The translations under genes were made by a program, and so were the position numbers. Positions 45,903 through 56,262 of a stretch of 64,000 bases of DNA are shown in pieces (positions within the stretch are counted from its first letter, which is position 1; every line of letters starts with the position of its first letter). The notes beneath the pieces are model-generated. The model saw nothing but the letters and a program-made list of their open reading frames with translations, was not told the DNA's origin and did not search any database. Source of the stretch: Ruania zhangjianzhongii (GTDB taxonomy: Bacteria > Actinomycetota > Actinomycetes > Actinomycetales > Beutenbergiaceae); assembly GCF_008000995.1 (NCBI RefSeq), contig NZ_CP042828.1, forward strand, positions 2,170,001-2,234,000, in the 5' to 3' direction.

Positions 45903-47651
45903 TCACCACACGTCGAGCGTGTACAGGTACGAGGTGCGGCGAGGTACGTCGCTGGGGGAGTCCACCCCACGAGAGAGCAGTCGGTAGCGAGTCCGCCGCG
46001 AGGGACTGACCGTCGTGGTCGCCTTGCCACGGCTGACCTGGATGTCCCGCACCGTGCGCCAGTTCCCGTTCGTGAGCTGGCGCTGCAGCCGCACCTCGCC
46101 GGTCACCCCACCCTTCGGGCTGATCCAGCCGATGTAGAGCGTGGTGTTCTTACCCGCTGGACCTTCCTTCGGCCCGCTGAGGTCCAGGATGGTGCGCCCG
46201 TTCGAGCCCACGCAGCGCAGCCGGTGCCAGTTGCTGGTCCCGTTTGGGTGGGTCACGTCGATCTGCTGGCTCCGCGCCCGGATCGCCCGCACCCGCCAGT
46301 AGGCGGTGTCCCGCGGCCCGACCACGGTCGAACCCTTCCCGCTGGTGACCGTGATGTCGCGGATGTTCTGCCAACTGCCGTTCGCCCGCCGGCGCTGCAG
46401 CCGCACCGTGCCGTTCACCGGGACGCCGTTGTACTCCCAAAGCACGTGCAGCCGGGTACCGGTCGAGGCCACCGCACCACCGGGCCCCGCCAGCCGCAGC
46501 TTCACCCGGTTCTTCAGCCGGTTCTGGGTGCCGCTGCGGATCGTGCTGAGCCGGGCATAGAGGTAACGGCCCGGGCAGGCGGTGGACTTGGTGTCCCGGT
46601 GCCCGGAGATCACCGGCAGCCGGCGGGCACCGTCGTTCGTGTAGTTCGCCGTGTTGTAGGCGTAGTGCACGCCGTGCACGTCGAACTTCCAGGCGAACAG
46701 GTCCGCGTACGAGGTCAGCACTCGGCTCGGGATGTTGCGCTCGTGGAAGTTGCCGATCGCCGCCACCCCGAAGGACTGCGAGTTGTAGGACTTCGTGTGC
46801 GCGGCGATCACCGGTCGGTGCACACCGCCGTAGGCGCCTTCCCAGATCCGGCCGAACCGGTCGATGAGGAAGTTGTACCCGATGTCGTAGAAGTCCCGGC
46901 TGAGCACGTGGTAGCGGTAGATCGACCGGATGATGCCGCGCACCTCACCGGAGGAGTAGGAGTTCGCTGTGGCGGTGTGGTGCACGAACCCGCCGCGGAT
47001 GTCCCCATAGGCGACCCCGTCCTGGTTCTGCCGCAGTGACTCGTCGGCGCCCCAGTTCGCTCGCGAGGCCATCGTCGGCTTGTCGATGATCCAGCGCCCG
47101 GGCACCCCGGCAGTCGTGGCCGTCTCCGGTTCCGCGGCGCTGAGCGCCGAACGCGGCATCGGTTCCGGGTGGATCAGGGTCAGGGACAGATCCTCGGGCA
47201 CGTCCCCGGAGACCGAGACCTCCACCGCATCGGCGCCCCGGGTCCACAGCGGTTCCGTGCCGGCCACGTCCGCCCGACCAGCGGTGTGCTCGTCCGGAGG
47301 AAGCGCAGACCATGGTGACCACACGCCGTCGGTGCGCAGGCGCACGTACGGCTCCGGGACGCCGTCACCGGTCCAGGTGAGCGCCACCAGCTCGAACGTG
47401 GCCGTCTCCCACGCCGCGGTACGTCCACCTCCGACGTCGCCGACCGGGATCCTGCTCACGCCCTGGTCGTCCGGACCCTCCGGTGTGTTCAGCGGGGCCG
47501 GATCGGCATCATCGGAGGGCGCCGCCCACGCACCGATCGCCGGTCCCAGCGCCAGCCCGGTCCCGGCCATCGCCACCAGTGCTGACCTCCGGCTCAGACC
47601 GGTGCGTTCGCCCGTTGTGCTGATGTCGTCATTGCGCATGTCTGCCATCAT
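45903..47651 (-). CDS. Tat-exported PGRP/amidase-type protein
   Basis: 582 aa. Signal with S-R-R-S-A-L-V and a hydrophobic core ending A-W-A-A-P, Tat-like. A region of about 130 residues of unknown fold comes first; then a PGRP/Amidase_2 domain (about 190-340) with zinc ligands in F-V-H-H-T and H-R-D-T-K-S-T-A-C-P-G, which should cleave the MurNAc-L-Ala bond of peptidoglycan. Two related C-terminal units (R-L-Q-R-R-R-A-N-G-S-W and R-L-Q-R-Q-L-T-N-G-N-W) are likely beta-sandwich wall-binding repeats. ATG 47651 follows GGGAG. Confidence 0.88.
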   Translation of the reverse strand: MMADMRNDDISTTGERTGLSRRSALVAMAGTGLALGPAIGAWAAPSDDADPAPLNTPEGPDDQGVSRIPVGDVGGGRTAAWETATFELVALTWTGDGVPEPYVRLRTDGVWSPWSALPPDEHTAGRADVAGTEPLWTRGADAVEVSVSGDVPEDLSLTLIHPEPMPRSALSAAEPETATTAGVPGRWIIDKPTMASRANWGADESLRQNQDGVAYGDIRGGFVHHTATANSYSSGEVRGIIRSIYRYHVLSRDFYDIGYNFLIDRFGRIWEGAYGGVHRPVIAAHTKSYNSQSFGVAAIGNFHERNIPSRVLTSYADLFAWKFDVHGVHYAYNTANYTNDGARRLPVISGHRDTKSTACPGRYLYARLSTIRSGTQNRLKNRVKLRLAGPGGAVASTGTRLHVLWEYNGVPVNGTVRLQRRRANGSWQNIRDITVTSGKGSTVVGPRDTAYWRVRAIRARSQQIDVTHPNGTSNWHRLRCVGSNGRTILDLSGPKEGPAGKNTTLYIGWISPKGGVTGEVRLQRQLTNGNWRTVRDIQVSRGKATTTVSPSRRTRYRLLSRGVDSPSDVPRRTSYLYTLDVW

Positions 47652-47786
47652 CGTCTCCCGTGACCTGATCGTGACCACACCGTAGTGCCTGCCGATGCTG
47701 CGCGCCGGGAGCAGCCACCCGCGTGCCCGGTGCCCGGTTACGATCGAGGTGGGCCGCGCGTCGATGCGCGGGAGAAGGAGGGCTTC

Positions 47787-50700
47787 GTGACCACCACCAT
47801 CGGCCACACCCCCGCCGGCGAACCAGAGCCGGCTACTACCGTCCCGCTGCGGTTCGTGACCGCGGCCAGCCTGTTCGACGGGCACGACGCCGCGATCACC
47901 GTGATGCGCCGGATCATCCAGGCTCAGGGCGCTGAGGTGATCCACCTGGGCCACGACCGCTCGGTCCGGGAGGTGGTCCGCGCCGCACTGCAGGAAGACG
48001 CCGACGGCGTGGCGATCTCCTCCTACCAGGGCGGCCACCTGGAGTACTTCCGCTACCTGGTGGACTCCCTCGCGGAGGCCGGGGCCGGCCACATCCGGGT
48101 GTTCGGCGGCGGTGGCGGCACGATCACCCACGAGGAGATCGCGGAGCTGACAGAGGCCGGGGTCGAGCGCCTCTACCACCCGGACGACGGCCTCAAGCTC
48201 GGTCTGACCGGCATGATCGAGGACCTCGTCACCCGCACTCAGGCACCGCGCCGGCCGGCCGCTACACCCGGGAGGCTCCCGGACCGGGAGGACGATGCCG
48301 GTGTGGGCCGGCTGCTCAGCGCCATCGAGGATGGTCTTCTCACCGACGACGGCGCAGCCCGGCTGGGCCTGTCGGCTCACCCAGGCGCCACTCGCCCGGG
48401 CGGAGCCGCCCCGGTGGTCGGGATCACCGGCACCGGCGGGTCCGGCAAGTCCTCGGTGATCGACGAGCTGGTGCTGCGGTTCCTCACCGCCTTTCCCGAG
48501 CTGCGGATCGGCGTGCTCGCCGTGGACCCGACCCGCCGGCGCACCGGGGGTGCACTGCTCGGCGACCGGATCCGGATGAACGCACTTCGCTCGGACCGGG
48601 TGTACTTCAGGTCGATGGCCACCCGGCGCCAGGACGTGAGCGTGAGCGAGGTGCTCGCCGAGTCGATTCGCGCGCTACAGGGCTGCGGGTTCGACCTGGT
48701 GATCGTGGAGACCGCCGGGATCGGCCAGTCGGACTCGGCGGTGGTGGAGCTGGTGGACGTGCCGGTCTACGTGATGACCAGTGAGTACGGCGCCGCCAGC
48801 CAGCTGGAGAAGATCGACATGATCGACTTCGCCGAGCTGGTGATCCTGAACAAGTTCGACCGCCGCGGCGGCGAGGACGCGCTGCGGGACGTGCGCAAGC
48901 AGTGGCGCCGCAACCGGTTGGCGTTCGACACCCCGGACGAGGAGGTGCCGGTCTATCCCACCGTCGCCAGCCACTTCCATGACGACGGCCTGACCCGCGC
49001 GTTCGAGGCCCTGCTGGCCCGGCTCGGCGACGGCTGGCAGCCCGAGCAGCCGCTCACCGGGGGAGCAGGAGCCGGTGGCAGCCTCATCCCCGGGTGCAGA
49101 GTGCGCTACCTGGCCGAGATCGCCGAACAGGGCCAGGACCTCACCCGCAGGGTCGAGACCGAAGCCGACGCCGCCGAGGCGGCACAGCGGTACTGGACCA
49201 GCCTGCGTGACCTGGCCGACCCGGCGCTCCCGGAACCGCTCGAGCCCTACCCGACCTCCGCCGTCGAGAGCGAGGAGACGCTGGTCCGGCTACGCACGCT
49301 GTACGCCGACGCACTGGCCCGCCTGAGCGAGGACTCTCTGGAGCTCTTGCGCGCCTGGCCGCAGCGCCGCGCCGCGCTCACCGCCACCCGCGGCACGTAC
49401 CAGGTGCGCGGCCGGGAGATCAGCGTGGAGAACTACAGCACCTCGCTGTCCGGCACGGCACTGCCACGGGTGGCGCCACCGCAGTTCCGATCCTGGGGTG
49501 ACCTGCTGCGGTTCCTGCACCAGGAGAACACCCCCGGGGCCTTCCCCTACACCGCCGGCGTGTATCCGTATCGTCGACAGACCGAGGACCCGACCCGGAT
49601 GTTCGCCGGCGAGGGACCGCCGGAGCGCACCAACCGCCGGTTCCACTACCTCGCCGCCGGGCAGGGCGTGGCTCGGCTGTCCACCGCGTTCGACTCGGTC
49701 ACCCTGTACGGCCAGGACCCCGCCACCCGCCCGGACGTGTACGGAAAGGTCGGCAACTCCGGCGTGAGCGTGCCGACGCTGGACGATATGAAGCGGCTGT
49801 ACTCCGGATTCGACCTGTGCGCACCGGCGACCTCGGTGTCGATGACCATCAACGGGCCGGCGCCGATCATCCTGGCGATGTTCTTCCACACCGCGATCGA
49901 CCAGCAGGTGGAGAAGCACCTGCGCGCCGACCCGCAGCGGTGGCAGGCGGCTCAGCAGAAGATCGGCGAGATACTCGGTGGCCGGCAGCAGCCGGTCTAC
50001 CGCGGTGAGCTGCCCGACGGCAACGACGGGCTGGGCCTCGGCCTGCTCGGGGTGACCGGGGCCGAGGTGACCGACCCGCAGACCTACGCCCGGATCGCCG
50101 CCGAGACCCTGGCCGCAGTGCGCGGCACGGTGCAGGCGGACATCCTCAAGGAAGACCAGGCGCAGAACACCTGCATCTTCGGCACCGAGTTCGCGCTGCG
50201 GATGATGGGGGACATCCAGCAGTACTTCATCGACGCCCGCGTGCGGAACTTCTACTCGGTGTCCATCTCCGGCTACCACATCGCCGAGGCCGGAGCGAAC
50301 CCGATCACCCAGCTCGCCTTCACCCTGGCCAACGGGTTCACGATCGTGGAGTACTACCTGGCCCGCGGGATGGCCATCGACGACGTCGCCCCGCACCTGT
50401 CCTTCTTCTTCTCCAACGGGATGGACCCGGAGTACGCGGTGATCGGTCGGGTGGCCCGGCGGATATGGGCTCGGGCGATGCGCGACCGGTATGGCGCGAG
50501 CCCGCGGGGGCAGATGCTGAAGTATCACATCCAGACCTCCGGGCGGTCGCTACACGCTCAGGAGATCGAGTTCAACGACATCCGTACGACGTTGCAGGCG
50601 CTGTATGCGAGCTTCGACGCCTGCAACAGCCTGCACACCAACGCCTATGACGAGGCGGTCACCACCCCCACTGAGGAGTCCGTGCGCCGAGCGGTGGCGA

Positions 50701-51224
50701 TCCAGATGATCGTGGCCCGCGAGTTCGGCCTCAGCGGCTGCGAGAACCCGTGGCAGGGCAGCTACATCATCGGCGAGCTCACCGACCTGGTGGAGCAGGC
50801 GGTCTACGCCGAGTTCGAAGCGCTGAGCAGGCGGGGCGGGGTCCTCGGTGCGATGGAGTCGATGTACCAGCGCGGCAAGATCCAGGACGAGTCGATGGTC
50901 TACGAGCAGCGCAAGCACGACGGGTCGCTCCCGATCGTGGGCGTGAACACGTTCCTGCCCACCGAGCACAGTGGCGAGATCGAGGTATCGATCGACCTGG
51001 TGCGCTCCAGTGCCGCGGAGAAGGATGCCCAGGTAGCCTCGGTGAGTGACTGGCAGGAGGCGAGGAACGCCGTCGACTCGGGTGCGCTGAGCAGGCTTCA
51101 GGAGGTGGCGCGCAGGGGCGAGAACACCTTCGCCGCGCTGATGGAGGCGGTGCGCAGCCACAGCCTCGGCCAGATCACCCAGGCGCTGTACCAGGTGGGC
51201 GGTCAGTACCGGCGGTCGATGTGA
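47787..51224 (+). CDS. icmF: Fused acyl-CoA mutase (isobutyryl-CoA mutase family)
   Basis: 1145 aa, B12-dependent. Order: cobalamin-binding domain (about 10-150), G-protein chaperone of the MeaB/MeaI type with Walker A G-T-G-G-S-G-K-S-S (about 213-221) and N-K-F-D, a linker, and the large substrate domain (about 545-1145). This fused plan is that of IcmF, which interconverts isobutyryl- and n-butyryl-CoA. At the substrate-specificity pair, Gln793 (A-Q-N-T-C-I-F) is as in IcmF but Tyr593 (G-V-Y-P-Y-R) replaces the usual Phe; Tyr occurs there in methylmalonyl-CoA mutase. GTG 47787 follows GAAGGAGG; a longer frame is rejected. Confidence 0.92.
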   Translation: MTTTIGHTPAGEPEPATTVPLRFVTAASLFDGHDAAITVMRRIIQAQGAEVIHLGHDRSVREVVRAALQEDADGVAISSYQGGHLEYFRYLVDSLAEAGAGHIRVFGGGGGTITHEEIAELTEAGVERLYHPDDGLKLGLTGMIEDLVTRTQAPRRPAATPGRLPDREDDAGVGRLLSAIEDGLLTDDGAARLGLSAHPGATRPGGAAPVVGITGTGGSGKSSVIDELVLRFLTAFPELRIGVLAVDPTRRRTGGALLGDRIRMNALRSDRVYFRSMATRRQDVSVSEVLAESIRALQGCGFDLVIVETAGIGQSDSAVVELVDVPVYVMTSEYGAASQLEKIDMIDFAELVILNKFDRRGGEDALRDVRKQWRRNRLAFDTPDEEVPVYPTVASHFHDDGLTRAFEALLARLGDGWQPEQPLTGGAGAGGSLIPGCRVRYLAEIAEQGQDLTRRVETEADAAEAAQRYWTSLRDLADPALPEPLEPYPTSAVESEETLVRLRTLYADALARLSEDSLELLRAWPQRRAALTATRGTYQVRGREISVENYSTSLSGTALPRVAPPQFRSWGDLLRFLHQENTPGAFPYTAGVYPYRRQTEDPTRMFAGEGPPERTNRRFHYLAAGQGVARLSTAFDSVTLYGQDPATRPDVYGKVGNSGVSVPTLDDMKRLYSGFDLCAPATSVSMTINGPAPIILAMFFHTAIDQQVEKHLRADPQRWQAAQQKIGEILGGRQQPVYRGELPDGNDGLGLGLLGVTGAEVTDPQTYARIAAETLAAVRGTVQADILKEDQAQNTCIFGTEFALRMMGDIQQYFIDARVRNFYSVSISGYHIAEAGANPITQLAFTLANGFTIVEYYLARGMAIDDVAPHLSFFFSNGMDPEYAVIGRVARRIWARAMRDRYGASPRGQMLKYHIQTSGRSLHAQEIEFNDIRTTLQALYASFDACNSLHTNAYDEAVTTPTEESVRRAVAIQMIVAREFGLSGCENPWQGSYIIGELTDLVEQAVYAEFEALSRRGGVLGAMESMYQRGKIQDESMVYEQRKHDGSLPIVGVNTFLPTEHSGEIEVSIDLVRSSAAEKDAQVASVSDWQEARNAVDSGALSRLQEVARRGENTFAALMEAVRSHSLGQITQALYQVGGQYRRSM

Positions 51225-51246
51225 CCGGCCTGCCCGGTGGCGGGGC

Positions 51247-51591
51247 TCAGGACTCCTCGGGCTCCGGTGAGAGGTCCTCGCACCAGTCCTCGGGGGAGAG
51301 GAGGCCTTCGTCGTCGTCGTTCTCGTCCAAGCACTCCTCGTAGGCCTCCTCCTCCTGCTGCTCGTCGACCTGTGAGGTGAGGCTGCTGAGCAGGGGGAAG
51401 GCGATGGCGATGCAGATCAGCGCGACCACGCAGCCGACCCGGGTGGCGACGTTCTGTGAGCTGCTCGGGCGGTGCGCTTCCGGGTCGGCGTAGCGCCAGG
51501 CCACGGTTCCGCGCCACATGCCCATCGGGCTGATCGCACCCCAGAGGCACAGGGCCGCCGTGATCACCAGCATGATGTAGACGAAGATCAT
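51247..51591 (-). CDS. Small membrane protein, DUF6199-like
   Basis: 114 aa with two membrane segments (about 3-22 and 52-72), a short loop W-R-Y-A-D-P-E-A-H-R-P-S-S-S resembling actinobacterial DUF6199 proteins, and a strongly acidic 40-residue C-terminal tail. Function unknown. Convergent with icmF; 22 bases separate the stops. Confidence 0.7.
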   Translation of the reverse strand: MIFVYIMLVITAALCLWGAISPMGMWRGTVAWRYADPEAHRPSSSQNVATRVGCVVALICIAIAFPLLSSLTSQVDEQQEEEAYEECLDENDDDEGLLSPEDWCEDLSPEPEES

Positions 51592-51699
51592 TGGAGGGAC
51601 GGTAGCGCATAGCTACGATCTGCTCGGCTGCCGGTGCGCAGACGGTGTAAGAGCGGTGAAAGGTAATCGTTGAAGACGACGGCGGAACCTAGGTAAGGT

Positions 51700-51713
51700 T
51701 GTGAGCGCTCACA
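51700..51713. promoter_or_regulatory. Perfect LacI-type operator TGTGAGCGCTCACA
   Basis: A 14-bp perfect palindrome with central CG, the form bound by LacI/GalR regulators, 65 bases before the GH51 start. No lacI gene is in the window, so the regulator acts from elsewhere. An in-frame GTG inside this site is not the true start. Confidence 0.85.
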
Positions 51714-51778
51714 TCGCTGGTGGTGCCGTGTCGTACCCCGGTGAGCTGCCTCAGTACACCCTGACATCGGAGTCTTGC

Positions 51779-53332
51779 ATGCCTGCACCGGGCAGTCCGT
51801 CCGCACCGATCACCGCGATCATCAACCTCGACGTGCCCGGGCCGGTGATCAGCAGGCACATATATGGGCACTTCGCCGAGCACCTGGGCCGGTGCATCTA
51901 CGGCGGCTTCTATGTGGGCGAGGACTCCGACCTGCCGAACGAGGGCGGGATACGGCTGGACGTGGTGGAGGCGCTGCGCGGGCTGCGCATCCCGAACCTG
52001 CGCTGGCCGGGCGGCTGCTTTGCCGACGAGTACCACTGGCGCGACGGTGTCGGCCCGCGCCAGGAACGGCCCCGGATGGTGAACAGCCACTGGGGTGACG
52101 TGGTGGAGGACAACTCCTTCGGCACCCATGAGTTCATGGCGCTGTGCGAGCTGCTCGGTGCTGAGCCCTATGTGAACGGCAACGTCGGCTCCGGGACCGT
52201 GCGCGAGATGAGTGACTGGGTGGAGTACCTCACCCGCGGTGACGACTCCCCGATGGCGGCCCTGCGCCGCGAGCACGGGCGGGACGAGCCGTGGCAGGTG
52301 AAGTTCTGGGGACTGGGCAACGAGCCGTGGGGCTGTGGCGGGAACATGACCGCTTCGCACTACGCCGAGGAGGCTCGACGGTACGCCACCTACTGCCGGG
52401 ACCATGGCGAGAACCGGCTCTACCGGATCGCGGCCGGGGCGAACTCCGACGACTACGCCTGGACCGAGACGTTGATGAAGGCCCTGAACCCGCTCGGCGG
52501 CTGCGGCCGGGATCCACGCGGGCTGTACCAGGCGGTCTCGGTGCACTACTACACGATTCCGGGCACCTGGCAGGACAAGGGCAGCGCAACCGAGTTCACC
52601 GAACAGGACTACTACCGCACCCTGGTCAAGGCCGCGTATACCGATGAGCTGCTGCGTGGGCACTCGAACGTGATGGACTGCTACGACCCGGAGAAGAAGG
52701 TCGGCCTGGTGCTGGACGAGTGGGGTACCTGGTGGAATGTGGAGGAAGGCACGAACCCCGGGTTCCTGTACCAGCAGAACACCCTCCGCGATGCGCTGGT
52801 GGCCAGTACGCACTTCGACATCTTCCACGCCCATGCCGACCGACTGGTGATGGCCAATATCGCCCAGACGGTGAACGTGCTGCAGGCGATGATCCTCACG
52901 GACATCAACACTGACTCCCGTGAGCTCGTGCTGACCCCGACCTACCACGTGTTCGAGATGAATGCTGGGCACCAGGATGCCGCCAGCCTGCGCGTGGATT
53001 TCCCCGGTGGACTGCCGGTGCGCGCGGTGGACGGCGAGGAGCTGACCACGGTGTCCGCCTCGGCCAGCAGCAAGGACGGCCGGGTGCTGATCTCGCTGTC
53101 CAACCTGGACGCGGGCGAGCCGACAACGGTCGACCTCGACCTGCGTGGAGGAACGGTGAGCGATGTGCGTACCCGGATCCTCACCGCTGGTGAGCTGGAC
53201 GCACACAACGCTCCAGGTCGCGGCGCGCAGGTGCAGCCGGTGGTGCACGAGCAGGTGACAGCGACCGAGCGGGGCCTGCGGGTGGAACTGCCGGCGCACT
53301 CGTTCGTGACCGTCAGCGCGGCTGTGGCGTGA
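51779..53332 (+). CDS. GH51 alpha-L-arabinofuranosidase
   Basis: 517 aa, cytoplasmic. Releases terminal arabinofuranose from arabinan or arabinoxylan oligosaccharides. The TIM barrel shows [19 protein letters not shown], the acid/base Glu in G-L-G-N-E-P-W and the nucleophile Glu in L-D-E-W-G-T-W; a C-terminal beta domain follows. The ATG at 51779 has GGAG eight bases upstream. The LacI-type operator implies induction by a sugar. Confidence 0.94.
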   Translation: MPAPGSPSAPITAIINLDVPGPVISRHIYGHFAEHLGRCIYGGFYVGEDSDLPNEGGIRLDVVEALRGLRIPNLRWPGGCFADEYHWRDGVGPRQERPRMVNSHWGDVVEDNSFGTHEFMALCELLGAEPYVNGNVGSGTVREMSDWVEYLTRGDDSPMAALRREHGRDEPWQVKFWGLGNEPWGCGGNMTASHYAEEARRYATYCRDHGENRLYRIAAGANSDDYAWTETLMKALNPLGGCGRDPRGLYQAVSVHYYTIPGTWQDKGSATEFTEQDYYRTLVKAAYTDELLRGHSNVMDCYDPEKKVGLVLDEWGTWWNVEEGTNPGFLYQQNTLRDALVASTHFDIFHAHADRLVMANIAQTVNVLQAMILTDINTDSRELVLTPTYHVFEMNAGHQDAASLRVDFPGGLPVRAVDGEELTTVSASASSKDGRVLISLSNLDAGEPTTVDLDLRGGTVSDVRTRILTAGELDAHNAPGRGAQVQPVVHEQVTATERGLRVELPAHSFVTVSAAVA

Positions 53333-53520
53333 CTGTGAGCGCGGTCTGAGGGGTTGGCCGTTGCCGTGACGCTGGCCGGGCGCGTGGTCGGCCCGCGCGC
53401 CGGCAGGGGAGAACGGCCCATACAGTCGGCTATCTGAGGTGAGGCCGGGGGCCTAAGATGGGCGCGGTCCCACATGCGTTTCGAGCGTGACGTGCGTTGC
53501 GCTCTCCCAGGGGAGGAACT

Positions 53521-55614
53521 TTGGCGTACCGCTTCAACCCACCACCCGGCTGGCCGCAACCGCCAGAGGGCTGGCGACCGCCGGAAGGCTGGCAGCCGGA
53601 CCCGTCGTGGCCGGCAGCACCGCAGGGCTGGGAGTACTGGGTGGCCGACGGGTCGGCGCCGAGCACTCCTGGTGGCGATGCGGCGGCGCCGGCGGAGGCT
53701 CCTGCGCCGGGTGCGCCGGGTGCGCCGGGTGCGCCGGGTGCGCCGGGTGCGCCGGATGCTGAGGCAACGGCTACCCCGGATGGTCCGACGCCGGAAGTTG
53801 GGGCAGCGGCTACTCCGGATGCGCCTACTCCGGGTGCTGGGGCAGCACCTGCGCCGCAGGCACCCGCGGCACCGAGCGCCGACGCGCCGGCGGGGACCGA
53901 ACCAGGGGTGTCCCACGGGGCAGTTCCGAGCCAGAGCCCGGAGCCTGAGGCGTCGACCGCTGCGACGGCGCGCGCGGCCGAGAACGCAGAGATCGACGAC
54001 GCGCCGACCATCTTCGTCCGGAAAGCACCCCCGCCGCTGGCTGCTCCGACGCCTGCGCCGGAGTCCGCACCTGCTCCGACGCCTGCGGCTGCGGATGCGG
54101 ATGCGGCGGCGCCAGAGTCGACATCCGCACCGGAAGCTGCGGACTCGGGCCGGCACCGCGCCCCCGATGTGGCCTCGGACGAACCGACTCCAGAGGGCCC
54201 AGGACGGCGTGCGGGGGTGGACGGCCCGTCGGACAGCGGAATCGACACGGCCGCCGACCCGAATCCGTCAGGTGACGTGCCGACTCCTGATGCCTCCGCG
54301 GCCCCCGCGGCCCCCGCGGCTCCCGCGGATCCTGAGGACCCCGCGGCCGCTGAGGCCCACGAGGCTCCGGACGAGGCCGGCACTACGCAACTGCCGGCCC
54401 CCGCGGCCGCAGAAGAGTCCGCACTGCCGCCCACCATGGACGACCCCACCCAGCAGTTCCCGGCGAGCACGCCGACGCGTCAGATGCCGCAGTGGGGCGG
54501 CGTCCCGCAGCAGCCCGCACCCGGTCAGCAGCCCGCACCCGGTCAGCAGCCCCCGCCGCCGGCTGGTGGCCCGCAGGCTCCGCAGCAACCCGCGCCTGCC
54601 GGTCCGGCGAGTTCGCAGGCTCCGCCACCGCAACAGCCGCAGTGGGGGACCGGTCCGGCCAGCAGCCAGTCCTTCCAGCAGGCCGGCCCGTTCGGCGCGG
54701 TACCGGCAGCGCCCTACGCCGGTGGCTACCAGCAACAGAGTCCACAACCCCCTCCGCCCGGGACCGCGCCGTCGGGTCCTCAGGCGAGCATGCCGCAGCA
54801 GCCCGGCGGCGCCTACTCCGCTGCACCGCCGCCCGGATCGGGCCCGCAGTTCGGCGGCCCGGCCGGCAGCCAGCCCTTCCAGCAGGCCGGCCCGTTCGGC
54901 CCCGGGGATGTGCCGGCAACGAAGAACCGCACACCGCAGATCGTGGTGGGAATCGCGATCGCGATCATGGTCGCACTCCTGCTCTTTCTCGGCTTCCGGC
55001 TCGTGGGAGGCGACGACGAGTCGACCGGATCAGCGTCCACCCCCACCGCCACGGCTCCCAGTACCGATCCGGCTGACGATCCCACCACGCCCGCGCAGAC
55101 CGACGATCCCACTGACGACCCGACCGACCAGCAGACCGACGGCTCCGGCGGGAGCGGCAATCTGGCCGCGCTCGGCCCCGGTGAACCGGCAGTGGTGGCC
55201 GGCGTCAGCGGTGAGCCGGAGGTCGAGGTCGCCCTGGTGAGCGTCGAGCGGGGCTGGCAGCCGCAAGGATCACAGACGGCGATGTGCCCCGACCCCGCCG
55301 GGGAGTACCTCGCGCTGGAGTTCGAGTTCACTACCCTGCCTGCGCTGGCCGACGGTACCGGCAGCTACAGCTTCGCCGGCTTCGAGGTCGGACTAGCGAA
55401 CGACAATGGCACCGCACTCGATACCAATGGGGTCTCCGGTCTGTTCTGCCTGAACGCCGACCAGCGCGCGCCCTCCGAGGTGGGTCCAGGTGAGAGCTTC
55501 ACCGGCTGGGCCGTGGTCGACGCACCCGCCGAAGCCAGTCAGGTGCTCTGGGAGCCCTTCCTCGACTTCACCGGCACGCAGGCAACCTACGCCTGGTCGA
55601 TCGCCGATTTCTGA
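53521..55614 (+). CDS. Large Pro/Ala-rich membrane protein with exported domain
   Basis: 697 aa. Residues 1-40 (F-N-P-P-P-G-W-P and repeated P-E-G-W) form the short W/P motif found at the N-terminus of many actinobacterial membrane proteins. A 430-residue Pro/Ala/Gln-rich stretch with G-A-P repeats (9-base DNA repeats near 53705-53755) is probably disordered. One membrane segment (about 477-497) and a T-D-D-P spacer lead to an extracellular domain of about 150 residues with two Cys. The start is TTG 53521 after GGGGAGG. Same architecture as the gene at 31890; function unknown. Confidence 0.8.
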   Translation: MAYRFNPPPGWPQPPEGWRPPEGWQPDPSWPAAPQGWEYWVADGSAPSTPGGDAAAPAEAPAPGAPGAPGAPGAPGAPDAEATATPDGPTPEVGAAATPDAPTPGAGAAPAPQAPAAPSADAPAGTEPGVSHGAVPSQSPEPEASTAATARAAENAEIDDAPTIFVRKAPPPLAAPTPAPESAPAPTPAAADADAAAPESTSAPEAADSGRHRAPDVASDEPTPEGPGRRAGVDGPSDSGIDTAADPNPSGDVPTPDASAAPAAPAAPADPEDPAAAEAHEAPDEAGTTQLPAPAAAEESALPPTMDDPTQQFPASTPTRQMPQWGGVPQQPAPGQQPAPGQQPPPPAGGPQAPQQPAPAGPASSQAPPPQQPQWGTGPASSQSFQQAGPFGAVPAAPYAGGYQQQSPQPPPPGTAPSGPQASMPQQPGGAYSAAPPPGSGPQFGGPAGSQPFQQAGPFGPGDVPATKNRTPQIVVGIAIAIMVALLLFLGFRLVGGDDESTGSASTPTATAPSTDPADDPTTPAQTDDPTDDPTDQQTDGSGGSGNLAALGPGEPAVVAGVSGEPEVEVALVSVERGWQPQGSQTAMCPDPAGEYLALEFEFTTLPALADGTGSYSFAGFEVGLANDNGTALDTNGVSGLFCLNADQRAPSEVGPGESFTGWAVVDAPAEASQVLWEPFLDFTGTQATYAWSIADF

Positions 55615-55643
55615 CCCTTGCACCCGGAACGCTGAACTGAGCC

Positions 55644-56129
55644 ATGGCACTACGTGATATCCGCATCGTCGGCGACCCCGTCCTGCGCACCCCGTGCGCA
55701 GAGATCACCACGATCGACGAGCGGGTCCGGGCGCTGGTCACCGACCTGCTGGAGACTGTCGACGCGGATGGCCGAGCGGGGCTGGCGGCCAACCAGATCG
55801 GAGTGAGCCTGCGGGCCTTCTCCTGGAACATCGACGGCGAGGTCGGCTACGTCCTCAACCCGCACCTCGCGCAGGTGTCCGACGAGGTGCAGAACGGCGA
55901 CGAGGGGTGTCTGTCCGTACCTGGACTGTGGTACCCGACCACTCGCGGCGCCTACGCACGGGTGACCGGCACAGATCTGGCCGGCAACGCCGTCACCGTG
56001 GCGGGAGAGGGCCTGATGGCGCGCTGCCTGCAGCACGAGTACGACCACCTGGACGGCAAGCTCTACCTGTCCCGACTGGCCGGGCAGGTGCGCAAGGATG
56101 CGCTGCGCACAGTGCGGGAGCGCTTCTGA
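55644..56129 (+). CDS. def: Peptide deformylase
   Basis: 161 aa. Removes formyl from nascent proteins. All three motifs: [13 protein letters not shown] with the metal Cys, and H-E-Y-D-H with the two metal His and catalytic Glu. Motif I has N where most have P/T before Q, a common actinobacterial variant. Confidence 0.96.
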   Translation: MALRDIRIVGDPVLRTPCAEITTIDERVRALVTDLLETVDADGRAGLAANQIGVSLRAFSWNIDGEVGYVLNPHLAQVSDEVQNGDEGCLSVPGLWYPTTRGAYARVTGTDLAGNAVTVAGEGLMARCLQHEYDHLDGKLYLSRLAGQVRKDALRTVRERF

Positions 56130-56262
56130 AACCTGGTGAAGGGAAGACAGAACCGGAGAACTAAGGCACAATGGGCCACGGACGCCGCGAGCGGTTTCTG
56201 GAAGTGAACGTCGCGAGATCGTTGGGGAAGACGCATCTCGACCGGTCACAGAAGGGAACAGC

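Noticed and set aside
47652-47786. Cobalamin riboswitch ahead of the B12-dependent mutase
   Set aside because: The 135-base gap is too short and lacks a B12-box-like conserved core.
53701-53760. Tandem 9-base repeats
   Set aside because: Coding G-A-P repeats in the Pro-rich membrane protein, not an independent element.
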